64,000 nt of DNA, from assembly GCA_023525715.1 (NCBI GenBank), contig JAKNSD010000073.1, forward strand, positions 270,062-334,061. The letters are read 5' to 3'. Positions 12,101 to 25,800 of the stretch are shown here, one piece after another. A program made the translations under genes and the position numbers. The notes beneath the pieces were generated by a model. It had not been told where the DNA came from and did not search any database. It was given only the letters and a program-made list of their open reading frames with translations. The DNA comes from Cichorium intybus (lineage: Eukaryota > Streptophyta > Magnoliopsida > Asterales > Asteraceae). Numbering within the stretch: position 1 is the first letter of the stretch; every line of letters starts with the position of its first letter.

Positions 12101-14000
12101 TTCTGTTATTTTTAACAATTTCTCGTGTACCCCGGTACATGAAAAATTCTTAATTTTTGAATTTTTGTAAAATTCAAAAATTAATTATAATTACACTTTA
12201 TGATCATTTTAAACATTTCTGGTGTACCTGGGTTCATGAGAAACTCCTTAAATTTTGAATTTTTTAATGATATTTTTCTGTTATTTTTAACAATATGTCG
12301 TGTACCCCGGTACACGAAAAATTCTTAATTTTTGAATTTTATTAAAATTCAAAAATTACCTATAATTACACTTTATGATCATTTTAAAACATTTATGGTG
12401 TAGCTGGGTTCATGAGAAACTCCTTAAATTTTGAATTTTTAATGATATTTTTTCTGTTATTTTTAACAATTTGTCGTGTACCCCGGTACATGAAAAATTC
12501 TTAATTTTTCAATTTTTGTAAAATTCAAAAATTACCTATAATTACACTTTGTGATCATTTTAAACATTTCTGGTGTACCTAGGTTCATGAGAAACTCCTT
12601 AAATTTTGAATTTTTTAATGATATTTTTTCTGTTATTTTTAACAATTTGTCGTGTAACCCGATACATGAAAAATTCTTAATTTTTCAATTTTTGTAAAAT
12701 TCAAAAATTACATATAATTACACTTTTTGGTCATTTTAAACATTTCTGGTGTACCTAGGTTCATGAGAAACTCCTTAAATTTTGAATTTTTTAATGATAT
12801 TTTTTCTGTTATTTTTAACAATTTGTCGTATACCCCGGTACATGAAAAATTCTTAATTTTTCAATTTTTCTAAAATTCAAAAATTACCTATAATTACACT
12901 TTGTGATCATTTTAAACATTTCTGGTGTACCTGGGTTAATGAGAAACTCCTTAAATTTTGAATTTTTTAATGATATTTTTCTGTTATTTTTAACAATATG
13001 TCGTGTACCCCGGTACATGAAAAATTCTTAATTTTTGAATTTTATTAAAATTCAAAAATTACAGGTAATTACACTTTATTATCATTTTAAAACATTTATG
13101 GTGTAGCTGGGTTCATGAGAAACTCCTTAAATTTTGAATTTTTAATGATATTTTTTCTGTTATTTTTAACAATTTGTCGTGTACCCCGGTACATGAAAAA
13201 TTCTTAATTTTTCAATTTTTGTAAAATTCAAAAATTACCTACAATTACACTTTATAATCATTTTAAACATTTCTGGTGTACCTGGGTTCATGAGAAACTC
13301 CTTAAATTTTGAAATTTTTAATGATATTTTTTCTGTTATTTTTAACAATTTGTCGTGTACCCCGGTACAAGAAAAATTCTTAATTTTTCAATTTTTGTAA
13401 AATTCAAAAATTACCTATAATTACACTTTGTGATCATTTTAAACATTTCTGGTGTACCTAGGTTCATGAGAAACTCCTTAAATTTTGAATTTTTTAATGA
13501 TATTTTTCTGTTATTTTTAACAATTTTGAATTTTTTAATGATATTTTTCTGTTATTTTTAACAATTTGTCGTGTACCCCGGTACATGAAAAATTCTTAAT
13601 TTTTCAATTTTTGTAAAATTCAAAAATTACCTATAATTACACTTTGTGATCATTTTAAACATTTCTGGTGTACCTAGGTTCATGAGAAACTCCTTAAATT
13701 TTGAATTTTTTAATGATATTTTTTCTGTTATTTTTAACAATTTGTCGTGTAACCCGATACATGAAAAATTCTTTATTTTTCAATTTTTGTAAAATTCAAA
13801 AATTACCTATAATTACACTTTTTGGTCATTTTAAACATTTCTGGTGTACCTAGGTTCATGAGAAACTCCTTAAATTTTGAATTTTTTAATGATATTTTTT
13901 CTGTTATTTTTAACAATTTCTCGTGTACCCCGGTACATGAAAAATTCTTAATTTTTGAATTTTTGTAAAATTCAAAAATTAATTATAATTACACTTTATG
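6175..14000 (+). repeat. Higher-order repeat of about 1,796 bp (10 units plus a 41-bp partial duplication)
   Basis: A unit with an internal 41-bp direct duplication (the segment from TTTTGAATTTTTTAATGAT to the next AACAAT) occurs at 6175, 8131, 9927, 11722 and 13519. The last three intervals are 1796, 1795 and 1797 bp. The first is 1956 bp because it has an extra unit and a deletion of about 20 bp near 7479. Other private variants follow in the same order in each copy, so the whole block was amplified, not the single unit. Confidence 0.85.
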
Positions 14001-17000
14001 ATCATTTTAAACATTTCTGGTGTACCTGGGTTCATGAGAAACTCCTTAAATTTTGAATTTTTTAATGATATTTTTCTGTTATTTTTAACAATATGTCGTG
14101 TACTCCGGTACACGAAAAATTCTTAATTTTTGAATTTTATTAAAATTCAAAAATTACCTATAATTACACTTTATGATCATTTTAAAACATTTATGGTGTA
14201 GCTGGGTTCATGAGAAACTCCTTAAATTTTTAATTTTTAATGATATTTTTTCTGTTATTTTTAACAATTTGTCGTGTACCCCGGTACATGAAAAATTCTT
14301 AATTTTTCAATTTTTGTAAAATTCAAAAATTACCTATAATTACACTTTGTGATCATTTTAAACTTTTCTGGTGTACCTAGGTTCATGAGAAACTCCTTCA
14401 ATTTTGAAATTTTTAATGATATTTTTCTGTTATTTTTAACAATTTGTCGTGTACCCCGGTACATGAAAAATTCTTAATTTTTGAATTTTTGTAAAATTCA
14501 AAAATTACCTATAATTACAATTTGTGATCATTTTAAACATTTATGGTGTACCTAGGTTCATGAGAAACTCCTTAAATTTTGAATTTTTTAATGATATTTT
14601 TTTGTTATTTTTAACAATTTGTCGTGTACCCCGGTACATGAAAAATTCTTAATTTTTCAATTTTTGTAAAATTCAAAAATTACCTATAATTACACTTTGT
14701 GATCATTTTAAACATGTCTGTTGTACCTAGGTTCATGAGAAACTCCTTAAATTTTGAATTTTTTAATGATATTTTTTTGTTATTTTTAACAATTTGTCGT
14801 GTACCCCGGTACATGAAAAATTCTTAATTTTTCAATTTTTGTAAAATTCAAAAATTACCTATAATTACACTTTGTGATCATTTTAAACATTTCTGGTGTA
14901 CCTGGGTTCATGAGAAACTCCTTAAATTTTGAATTTTTTAATGATATTTTTCTGTTATTTTTAACAATATGTTGTGTACTCCGGTACACGAAAAATTCTT
15001 AATTTTTGAATTTTATTAAAATTCAAAAATTACCTATAATTACACTTTATGATCATTTTAAAACATTTATGGTGTAGCTGGGTTCATGAGAAACTCCTTA
15101 AATTTTTAATTTTTAATGATATTTTTTCTGTTATTTTTAACAATTTTTCGTGTACCCCGGTACATGAAAAATTCTTAATTTTTCAATTTTTGTAAAATTC
15201 AAAAATTACCTATAATTACACTTTGTGATCATTTTAAACTTTTCTGGTGTACCTAGGTTCATGAGAAACTCCTTAAATTTTGAAATTTTTAATGATATTT
15301 TTCTGTTATTTTTAACAATTTGTCGTGTACCCCGGTACATGAAAAATTCTTAATTTTTGAATTTTTGTAAAATTCAAAAATTACCTATAATTACAATTTG
15401 TGATCATTTTAAACATTTATGGTGTACCTAGGTTCATGAGAAACTCCTTAAATTTTGAATTTTTTAATGATATTTTTTCTGTTATTTTTAACAATTTGTC
15501 GTATACCCCGGTACAAGAAAAATTCTTAATTTTTCAATTTTTGTAAAATTCAAAAATTACCTATAATTACACTTTGTGATCATTTTAAACATTTTTGGTG
15601 TACCTAGGTTCATGAGAAACTCCTTAAATTTTGAATTTTTTAATGATATTTTTTCTGTTATTTTTAACAATTTGTCGTGTACCCCGGTACATGAAAAATT
15701 CTTAATTTTTCAATTTTTGTAAAATTCAAAAATTACCTATAATTACACTTTGTGATCATTTTAAACATTTCTGGTGTACCTAGGTTCATGAGAAACTCCT
15801 TAAATTTTGAATTTTTTAATGATATTTTTTCTGTTATTTTTAACAATTTGTCGTGTAACCCGATACATGAAATATTCTTAATTTTTCAATTTTTGTAAAA
15901 TTCAAAAATTACCTATAATTACACTTTTTGGTCATTTTAAACATTTCTGGTGTACCTAGGTTCATGAGAAACTCCTTAAATTTTGAATTTTTTAATGATA
16001 TTTTTTCTGTTATTTTTAACAATTTCTCGTGTAACCCGATACATGAAAAATTCTTAATTTTTCAATTTTTGTAAAATTCAAAAATTACCTATAATTACAC
16101 TTTTTGGTCATTTTAAACATTTCTGGTGTACCTAGGTTCATGAGAAACTCCTTAAATTTTGAATTTTTTAATGATATTTTTTCTGTTATTTTTAACAATT
16201 TCTCGTGTACCCCGGTACATGAAAAATTCTTAATTTTTGAATTTTTGTAAAATTCAAAAATTAATTATAATTACACTTTATGATCATTTTAAACATTTCT
16301 AGTGTACCTGGGTTCATGAGAAACTCCTTAAATTTTGAATTTTTTAATGATATTTTTCTGTTATTTTTAACAATATGTTGTGTACTCCGGTACACGAAAA
16401 ATTCTTAATTTTTGAATTTTATTAAAATTCAAAAATTACCTATAATTACACTTTATGATCATTTTAAAACATTTATGGTGTAGCTGGGTTCATGAGAAAC
16501 TCCTTCAATTTTTAATTTTTAATGATATTTTTTCTGTTATTTTTAACAATTTGTCGTGTACCCCGGTACATGAAAAATTCTTAATTTTTCAATTTTTGTA
16601 AAATTCAAAAATTACCTATAATTACACTTTGTGATCATTTTAAACTTTTCTGGTGTACCTAGGTTCATGAGAAACTCCTTAAATTTTGAAATTTTTAATG
16701 ATATTTTTCTGTTATTTTTAACAATTTGTCGTGTACCCCGGTACATGAAAAATTCTTAATTTTTGAATTTTTGTAAAATTAAAAAATTACCTATAATTAC
16801 AATTTGTGATCATTTTAAACATTTATGGTGTACCTAGGTTCATGAGAAACTCCTTAAATTTTGAATTTTTTAATGATATTTTTTTGTTATTTTTAACAAT
16901 TTGTCGTGTACCCCGGTACATGAAAAATTCTTAATTTTTCAATTTTTGTAAAATTCAAAAATTACCTATAATTACACTTTGTGATCATTTTAAACATTTC

Positions 17001-19700
17001 TGTTGTACCTAGGTTCATGAGAAACTCCTTAAATTTTGAATTTTTTAATGATATTTTTTCTGTTATTTTTAACAATTTGTCGTATACCCCGGTACAAGAA
17101 AAATTCTTAATTTTTCAATTTTTGTAAAATTCAAAAATTACCTATAATTACACTTTGTGATCATTTTAAACATTTTTGGTGTACCTAGGTTCATGAGAAA
17201 CTCCTTAAATTTTGAATTTTTTAATGATATTTTTTCTGTTATTTTTAACAATTTGTCGTGTACCCCGGTACATGAAAAATTCTTAATTTTTCAATTTTTG
17301 TAAAATTCAAAAATTACCTATAATTACACTTTGTGATCATTTTAAACATTTCTGGTGTACCTAGGTTCATGAGAAACTCCTTAAATTTTGAATTTTTTAA
17401 TGATATTTTTTCTGTTATTTTTAACAATTTCTCGTGTAACCCGATACATGAAAAATTCTTAATTTTTCAATTTTTGTAAAATTCAAAAATTACCTATAAT
17501 TACACTTTGTGATCATTTTAAACATTTCTGGTGTACCTAGGTTCATGAGAAACTCCTTAAATTTTGAATTTTTTAATGATATTTTTTCTGTTATTTTTAA
17601 CAATTTGTCGTATACCCCGGTACAAGAAAAATTCTTAATTTTTCAATTTTTGTAAAATTCAAAAATTACCTATAATTACACTTTGTGATCGTTTTAAACA
17701 TTTTTGGTGTACCTAGGTTCATGAGAAACTCCTTAAATTTTGAATTTTTTAATGATATTTTTTCTGTTATTTTTAACAATTTGTCGTGTACCCCGGTACA
17801 TGAAAAATTCTTAATTTTTCAATTTTTGTAAAATTCAAAAATTACCTATAATTACACTTTGTGATCATTTTAAACATTTCTGGTGTACCTAGGTTCATGA
17901 GAAACTCCTTAAATTTTGAATTTTTTAATGATATTTTTTCTGTTATTTTTAACAATTTCTCGTGTAACCCGATACATGAAAAATTCTTAATTTTTCAATT
18001 TTTGTAAAATTCAAAAATTACCTATAATTACACTTTTTGGTCATTTTAAACATTTCTGGTGTACCTAGGTTCATGAGAAACTCCTTAAATTTTGAATTTT
18101 TTAATGATATTTTTTCTGTTATTTTTAACAATTTCTCGTGTACCCCGGTACATGAAAAATTCTTAATTTTTGAATTTTTGTAAAATTCAAAAATTAATTA
18201 TAATTACACTTTATGATCATTTTAAACATTTCTAGTGTACCTGGGTTCATGAGAAACTCCTTAAATTTTGAATTTTTTAATGATATTTTTCTGTTATTTT
18301 TAACAATATGTTGTGTACTCCGGTACACGAAAAATTCTTAATTTTTGAATTTTATTAAAATTCAAAAATTACCTATAATTACACTTTATGATCATTTTAA
18401 AACATTTATGGTGTAGCTGGGTTCATGAGAAACTCCTTAAATTTTTAATTTTTAATGATATTTTTTCTGTTATTTTTAACAATTTGTCGTGTACCCCGGT
18501 ACATGAAAAATTCTTAATTTTTCAATTTTTGTAAAATTCAAAAATTACCTATAATTACACTTTGTGATCATTTTAAACTTTTCTGGTGTACCTAGGTTCA
18601 TGAGAAACTCCTTAAATTTTGAAAATTTTAATGATATTTTTCTGTTATTTTTAACAATTTGTCGTGTACCCCGGTACATGAAAAATTCTTAATTTTTGAA
18701 TTTTTGTAAAATTCAAAAATTACCTATAATTACAATTTGTGATCATTTTAAACATTTATGGTGTACCTAGGTTCATGAGAAACTCCTTAAATTTTGAATT
18801 TTTTAATGATATTTTTTTGTTATTTTTAACAATTTGTCGTGTACCCCGGTACATGAAAAATTCTTAATTTTTCAATTTTTGTAAAATTCAAAAATTACCT
18901 ATAATTACACTTTGTGATCATTTTAAACATTTCTGTTGTACCTAGGTTCATGAGAAACTCCTTAAATTTTGAATTTTTTAATGATATTTTTTCTGTTATT
19001 TTTAACAATTTGTCGTATACCCCGGTACAAGAAAAATTCTTAATTTTTCAATTTTTGTAAAATTCAAAAATTACCTATAATTACACTTTGTGATCATTTT
19101 AAACATTTTTGGTGTACCTAGGTTCATGAGAAACTCCTTAAATTTTGAATTTTTTAATGATATTTTTTCTGTTATTTTTAACAATTTGTCGTGTACCCCG
19201 GTACATGAAAAATTCTTAATTTTTCAATTTTTGTAAAATTCAAAAATTACCTATAATTACACTTTGTGATCATTTTAAACATTTCTGGTGTACCTAGGTT
19301 CATGAGAAACTCCTTAAATTTTGAATTTTTTAATGATATTTTTTCTGTTATTTTTAACAATTTGTCGTGTAACCCGATACATGAAATATTCTTAATTTTT
19401 CAATTTTTGTAAAATTCAAAAATTACCTATAATTACACTTTTTGGTCATTTTAAACATTTCTGGTGTACCTAGGTTCATGAGAAACTCCTTAAATTTTGA
19501 ATTTTTTAATGATATTTTTTCTGTTATTTTTAACAATTTCTCGTGTAACCCGATACATGAAAAATTCTTAATTTTTCAATTTTTGTAAAATTCAAAAATT
19601 ACCTATAATTACACTTTTTGGTCATTTTAAACATTTCTGGTGTACCTAGGTTCATGAGAAACTCCTTAAATTTTGAATTTTTTAATGATATTTTTTTGTT
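14001..19700 (+). repeat. Satellite with irregular higher-order repeats marked by ACTCCGGTACACG
   Basis: The variant ACTCCGGTACACG (CCCC changed to CTCC, ATG to ACG) starts at 14102, 14978, 16384, 18317 and 19897 here, and at 22184, 23413, 24994 and 26399 further right. Intervals are near whole numbers of units (5, 8, 11, 9, 13, 7, 9, 8). Flanking variants, such as TTTTTAATTTTTAATGA just downstream, travel with it. The variable spacing indicates block amplification followed by gain or loss of single units. Confidence 0.75.
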
Positions 19701-19889
19701 ATTTTTAACAATTTCTCGTGTACCCCGGTACATGAAAAATTCTTAATTTTTGAATTTTTGTAAAATTCAAAAATTAATTATAATTACACTTTATGATCAT
19801 TTTAAACATTTCTAGTGTACCTGGGTTCATGAGAAACTCCTTAAATTTTGAATTTTTTAATGATATTTTTCTGTTATTTTTAACAATAT

Positions 19890-22800
19890 GTTGTGTACTC
19901 CGGTACACGAAAAATTCTTAATTTTTGAATTTTATTAAAATTCAAAAATTACCTATAATTACACTTTATGATCATTTTAAAACATTTATGGTGTAGCTGG
20001 GTTCATGAGAAACTCTTTAAATTTTTAATTTTTAATGATATTTTTTCTGTTATTTTTAACAATTTGTCGTGTACCCCGGTACATGAAAAATTCTTAATTT
20101 TTCAATTTTTGTAAAATTCAAAAATTACCTATAATTACACTTTGTGATCATTTTAAACTTTTCTGGTGTACCTAGGTTCATGAGAAACTCCTTAAATTTT
20201 GAAATTTTTAATGATATTTTTCTGTTATTTTTAACAATTTGTCATGTACCCCGGTACATGAAAAATTCTTAATTTTTGAATTTTTGTAAAATTCAAAAAT
20301 TACCTATAATTACAATTTGTGATCATTTTAAACATTTATGGTGTACCTAGGTTCATGAGAAACTCCTTAAATTTTGAATTTTTTAATGATATTTTTTTGT
20401 TATTTTTAACAATTTGTCGTGTACCCCGGTACATGAAAAATTCTTAATTTTTCAATTTTTGTAAAATTCAAAAATTACCTATAATTACACTTTGTGATCA
20501 TTTTAAACATTTCTGTTGTACCTATGTTCATGAGAAACTCCTTAAATTTTGAATTTTTTAATGATATTTTTTCTGTTATTTTTAACAATTTGTCGTATAC
20601 CCCGGTACAAGAAAAATTCTTAATTTTTCAATTTTTGTAAAATTCAAAAATTACCTATAATTACACTTTGTGATCATTTTAAACATTTTTGGTGTACCTA
20701 GGTTCATGAGAAACTCCTTAAATTTTGAATTTTTTAATGATATTTTTTCTGTTATTTTTAACAATTTGTCGTGTACCCCGGTACATGAAAAATTCTTAAT
20801 TTTTCAATTTTTGTAAAATTCAAAAATTACCTATAATTACACTTTGTGATCATTTTAAAACATTTCTGGTGTACCTGGGTTCATGAGAAACTCCTTAAAT
20901 TTTGAATTTTTTAATGATATTTTTTATGTTATTTTTAACAATTTGTCGTGTACCCCGGTACATCAAAAATTCTTCATTGTTGAATTTTTGTAAAATTCAA
21001 AAATTACCTATAATTACACTTTGTGATCATTTTAAAACATTTCTGGTGTACCTGGGGTTCATGAGAAACTCCTTAAATTTTGAATTTTTTAATGATATTT
21101 TTTCTGTTATTTTTAACAATTTGTCGTGTACCCCGGTACATGAAAAATTCTTAATTTTTGAATTTTTGTAAAATTCAAAAATTACCTATAATTACCATTT
21201 GTGATCATTTTAAACATTTATGGTGTACCTAGGTTCATGAGAAACTCCTTAAATTTTGAATTTTTTAATGATATTTTTTTGTTATTTTTAACAATTTGTC
21301 GTGTACCCCGGTACATGAAAAATTCTTAATTTTTCAATTTTTGTAAAATTCAAAAATTACCTATAATTACACTTTGTGATCATTTTAAACATTTCTGTTG
21401 TACCTAGGTTCATGAGAAACTCCTTAAATTTTGAATTTTTTAATGATATTTTTTCTGTTATTTTTAACAATTTGTCGTATACCCCGGTACAAGAAAAATT
21501 CTTAATTTTTCAATTTTTGTAAAATTCAAAAATTACCTATAATTACACTTTGTGATCATTTTAAACATTTTTGGTGTACCTAGGTTCATTAGAAACTCCT
21601 TAAATTTTGAATTTTTTAATGATATTTTTTCTGTTATTTTTAACAATTTGTCGTGTACCCCGGTACATGAAAAATTCTTAATTTTTCAATTTTTGTAAAA
21701 TTCAAAAATTACCTATAATTACACTTTGTGATCATTTTAAACATTTCTGGTGTACCTAGGTTCATGAGAAACTCCTTAAATTTTGAATTTTTTAATGATA
21801 TTTTTTCTGTTATTTTTAACAATTTGTCGTGTAACCCGATACATGAAATATTCTTAATTTTTCAATTTTTGTAAAATTCAAAAATTACCTATAATTACAC
21901 TTTTTGGTCATTTTAAACATTTCTGGTGTACCTAGGTTCATGAGAAACTCCTTAAATTTTGAATTTTTTAATGATATTTTTTCTGTTATTTTTAACCATT
22001 TCTCGTGTACCCCGGTACATGAAAAATTCTTAATTTTTGAATTTTTGTAAAATTCAAAAATTAATTATAATTACACTTTATGATCATTTTAAACATTTCT
22101 GGTGTACCTGGGTTCATGAGAAACTCCTTAAATTTTGAATTTTTTAATGATATTTTTCTGTTATTTTTAACAATATGTCGTGTACTCCGGTACACGAAAA
22201 ATTCTTAATTTTTGAATTTTATTAAAATTCAAAAATTACCTATAATTACACTTTATGATCATTTTAAAACATTTATGGTGTAGCTGGGTTCATGAGAAAC
22301 TCCTTAAATTTTTAATTTTTAATGATATTTTTTCTGTTATTTTTAACAATTTGTCGTGTACCCCGGTACATGAAAAATTCTTAATTTTTCAATTTTTGTA
22401 AAATTCAAAAATTACCTATAATTACACTTTGTGATCATTTTAAACTTTTCTGGTGTACCTAGGTTCATGAGAAACTCCTTCAATTTTGAAATTTTTAATG
22501 ATATTTTTCTGTTATTTTTAACAATTTGTCGTGTACCCCGGTACATGAAAAATTCTTAATTTTTGAATTTTTGTAAAATTCAAAAATTACCTATAATTAC
22601 AATTTGTGATCATTTTAAACATTTATGGTGTACCTAGGTTCATGAGAAACTCCTTAAATTTTGAATTTTTTAATGATATTTTTTTGTTATTTTTAACAAT
22701 TTGTCGTGTACCACGGTACATGAAAAATTCTTAATTTTTCAATTTTTGTAAAATTCAAAAATTACCTATAATTACACTTTGTGATCATTTTAAACATTTC

Positions 22801-25800
22801 TGTTGTACCTAGGTTCATGAGAAACTCCTTAAATTTTGAATTTTTTAATGATATTTTTTCTGTTATTTTTAACAATTTGTCGTATACCCCGGTACAAGAA
22901 AAATTCTTAATTTTTCAATTTTTGTAAAATTCAAAAATTACCTATAATTACACTTTGTGATCATTTTAAACATTTTTGGTGTACCTAGGTTCATGAGAAA
23001 CTCCTTAAATTTTGAATTTTTTAATGATATTTTTTCTGTTATTTTTAACAATTTGTCGTGTAACCCGATACATGAAAAATTCTTAATTTTTCAATTTTTG
23101 TAAAATTCAAAAATTACCTATAATTACACTTTTTGGTCATTTTAAACATTTCTGGTGTACCTAGGTTCATGAGAAACTCCTTAAATTTTGAATTTTTTAA
23201 TGATATTTTTTCTGTTATTTTTAACAATTTCTCGTGTACCCCGGTACATGAAAAATTCTTAATTTTTGAATTTTTGTAAAATTCAAAAATTAATTATAAT
23301 TACACTTTATGATCATTTTAAACATTTCTGGTGTACCTGGGTTCATGAGAAACTCCTTAAATTTTGAATTTTTTAATAATATTTTTCTGTTATTTTTAAC
23401 AATATGTCGTGTACTCCGGTACACGAAAAATTCTTAATTTTTGAATTTTATTAAAATTCAAAAATTACCTATAATTACACTTTATGATCATTTTAAAACA
23501 TTTATGGTGTAGCTGGGTTCATGAGAAACTCCTTAAATTTTTAATTTTTAATGATATTTTTTCTGTTATTTTTAACAATTTGTCGTGTACCCCGGTACAT
23601 GAAAAATTCTTAATTTTTCAATTTTTGTAAAATTCAAAAATTACCTATAATTACACTTTGTGATCATTTTAAACTTTTCTGGTGTACCTAGGTTCATGAG
23701 AAACTCCTTCAATTTTGAAATTTTTAATGCTATTTTTCTGTTATTTTTAACAATTTGTCGTGTACCCCGGTACATGAAAAATTCTTAATTTTTGAATTTT
23801 TGTAAAATTCAAAAATTACCTATAATTACAATTTGTGATCATTTTAAACATTTATGGTGTACCTAGGTTCATGAGAAACTCCTTAAATTTTGAATTTTTT
23901 AATGATATTTTTTTGTTATTTTTAACAATTTGTCGTGTACCCCGGTACATGAAAAATTCTTAATTTTTCAATTTTTGTAAAATTCAAAAATTACCTATAA
24001 TTACACTTTGTGATCATTTTAAACATTTCTGTTGTACCTAGGTTCATGAGAAACTCCTTAAATTTTGAATTTTTTAATGATATTTTTTCTGTTATTTTTA
24101 ACAATTTGTCGTATACCCCGGTACAAGAAAAATTCTTAATTTTTCAATTTTTGTAAAATTCAAAAATTACCTATAATTACACTTTGTGATCATTTTAAAC
24201 ATTTTTGGTGTACCTAGGTTCATGAGAAACTCCTTAAATTTTGAATTTTTTAATGATATTTTTTCTGTTATTTTTAACAATTTGTCGTGTACCCCGGTAC
24301 ATGAAAAATTCTTAATTTTTCAATTTTTGTAAAATTCAAAAATTACCTATAATTACACTTTGTGATCATTTTAAACATTTCTGGTGTACCTAGGTTCATG
24401 AGAAACTCCTTAAATTTTGAATTTTTTAATGATATTTTTTCTGTTATTTTTAACAATTTGTCGTGTAACCCGATACATGAAATATTCTTAATTTTTCAAT
24501 TTTTGTAAAATTCAAAAATTACCTATAATTACACTTTTTGGTCATTTTAAACATTTCTGGTGTACCTAGGTTCATGAGAAACTCCTTAAATTTTGAATTT
24601 TTTAATGATATTTTTTCTGTTATTTTTAACAATTTCTCGTGTAACCCGATACATGAAAAATTCTTAATTTTTCAATTTTTGTAAAATTCAAAAATTACCT
24701 ATAATTACACTTTTTGGTCATTTTAAACATTTCTGGTGTACCTAGGTTCATGAGAAACTCCTTAAATTTTGAATTTTTTAATGATATTTTTTCTGTTATT
24801 TTTAACAATTTCTCGTGAACCCCGGTACATGAAAAATTCTTAATTTTTGAATTTTTGTAAAATTCAAAAATTAATTATAATTACACTTTATGATCATTTT
24901 AAACATTTCTAGTGTACCTGGGTTCATGAGAAACTCCTTAAATTTTGAATTTTTTAATGATATTTTTCTGTTATTTTTAACAATATGTTGTGTACTCCGG
25001 TACACGAAAAATTCTTAGTTTTTGAATTTTATTAAAATTCAAAAATTACCTATAATTACACTTTATGATCATTTTAAAACATTTATGGTGTAGCTGGGTT
25101 CATGAGAAACTCCTTAAATTTTTAATTTTTAATGATATTTTTTCTGTTATTTTTAACAATTTATCGTGTACCCCGGTACATAAAAAATTCTTAATTTTTC
25201 AATTTTTGTAAAATTCAAAAATTACCTATAATTACACTTTGTGATCATTTTAAACTTTTCTGGTGTACCTAGGTTCATGAGAAACTCCTTAAATTTTGAA
25301 ATTTTTAATGATATTTTTCTGTTATTTTTAACAATTTGTCGTGTACCCCGGTACATGAAAAATTCTTAATTTTTGAATTTTTGTAAAATTCAAAAATTAC
25401 CTATAATTACAATTTGTGATCATTTTAAACATTTATGGTGTACCTAGGTTCATGAGAAACTCCTTAAATTTTGAATTTTTTAATGATATTTTTTTGTTAT
25501 TTTTAACAATTTGTCGTGTACCCCGGTACATGAAAAATTCCTAATTTTTCAATTTTTGTAAAATTCAAAAATTACCTATAATTACACTTTGTGATCATTT
25601 TAAACATTTCTGTTGTACCTAGGTTCATGAGAAACTCCTTAAATTTTGAATTTTTTAATGATATTTTTTCTGTTATTTTTAACAATTTGTCGTATACCCC
25701 GGTACAAGAAAAATTCTTAATTTTTCAATTTTTGTAAAATTCAAAAATTACCTATAATTACACTTTGTGATCATTTTAAACATTTTTGGTGTACCTAGGT

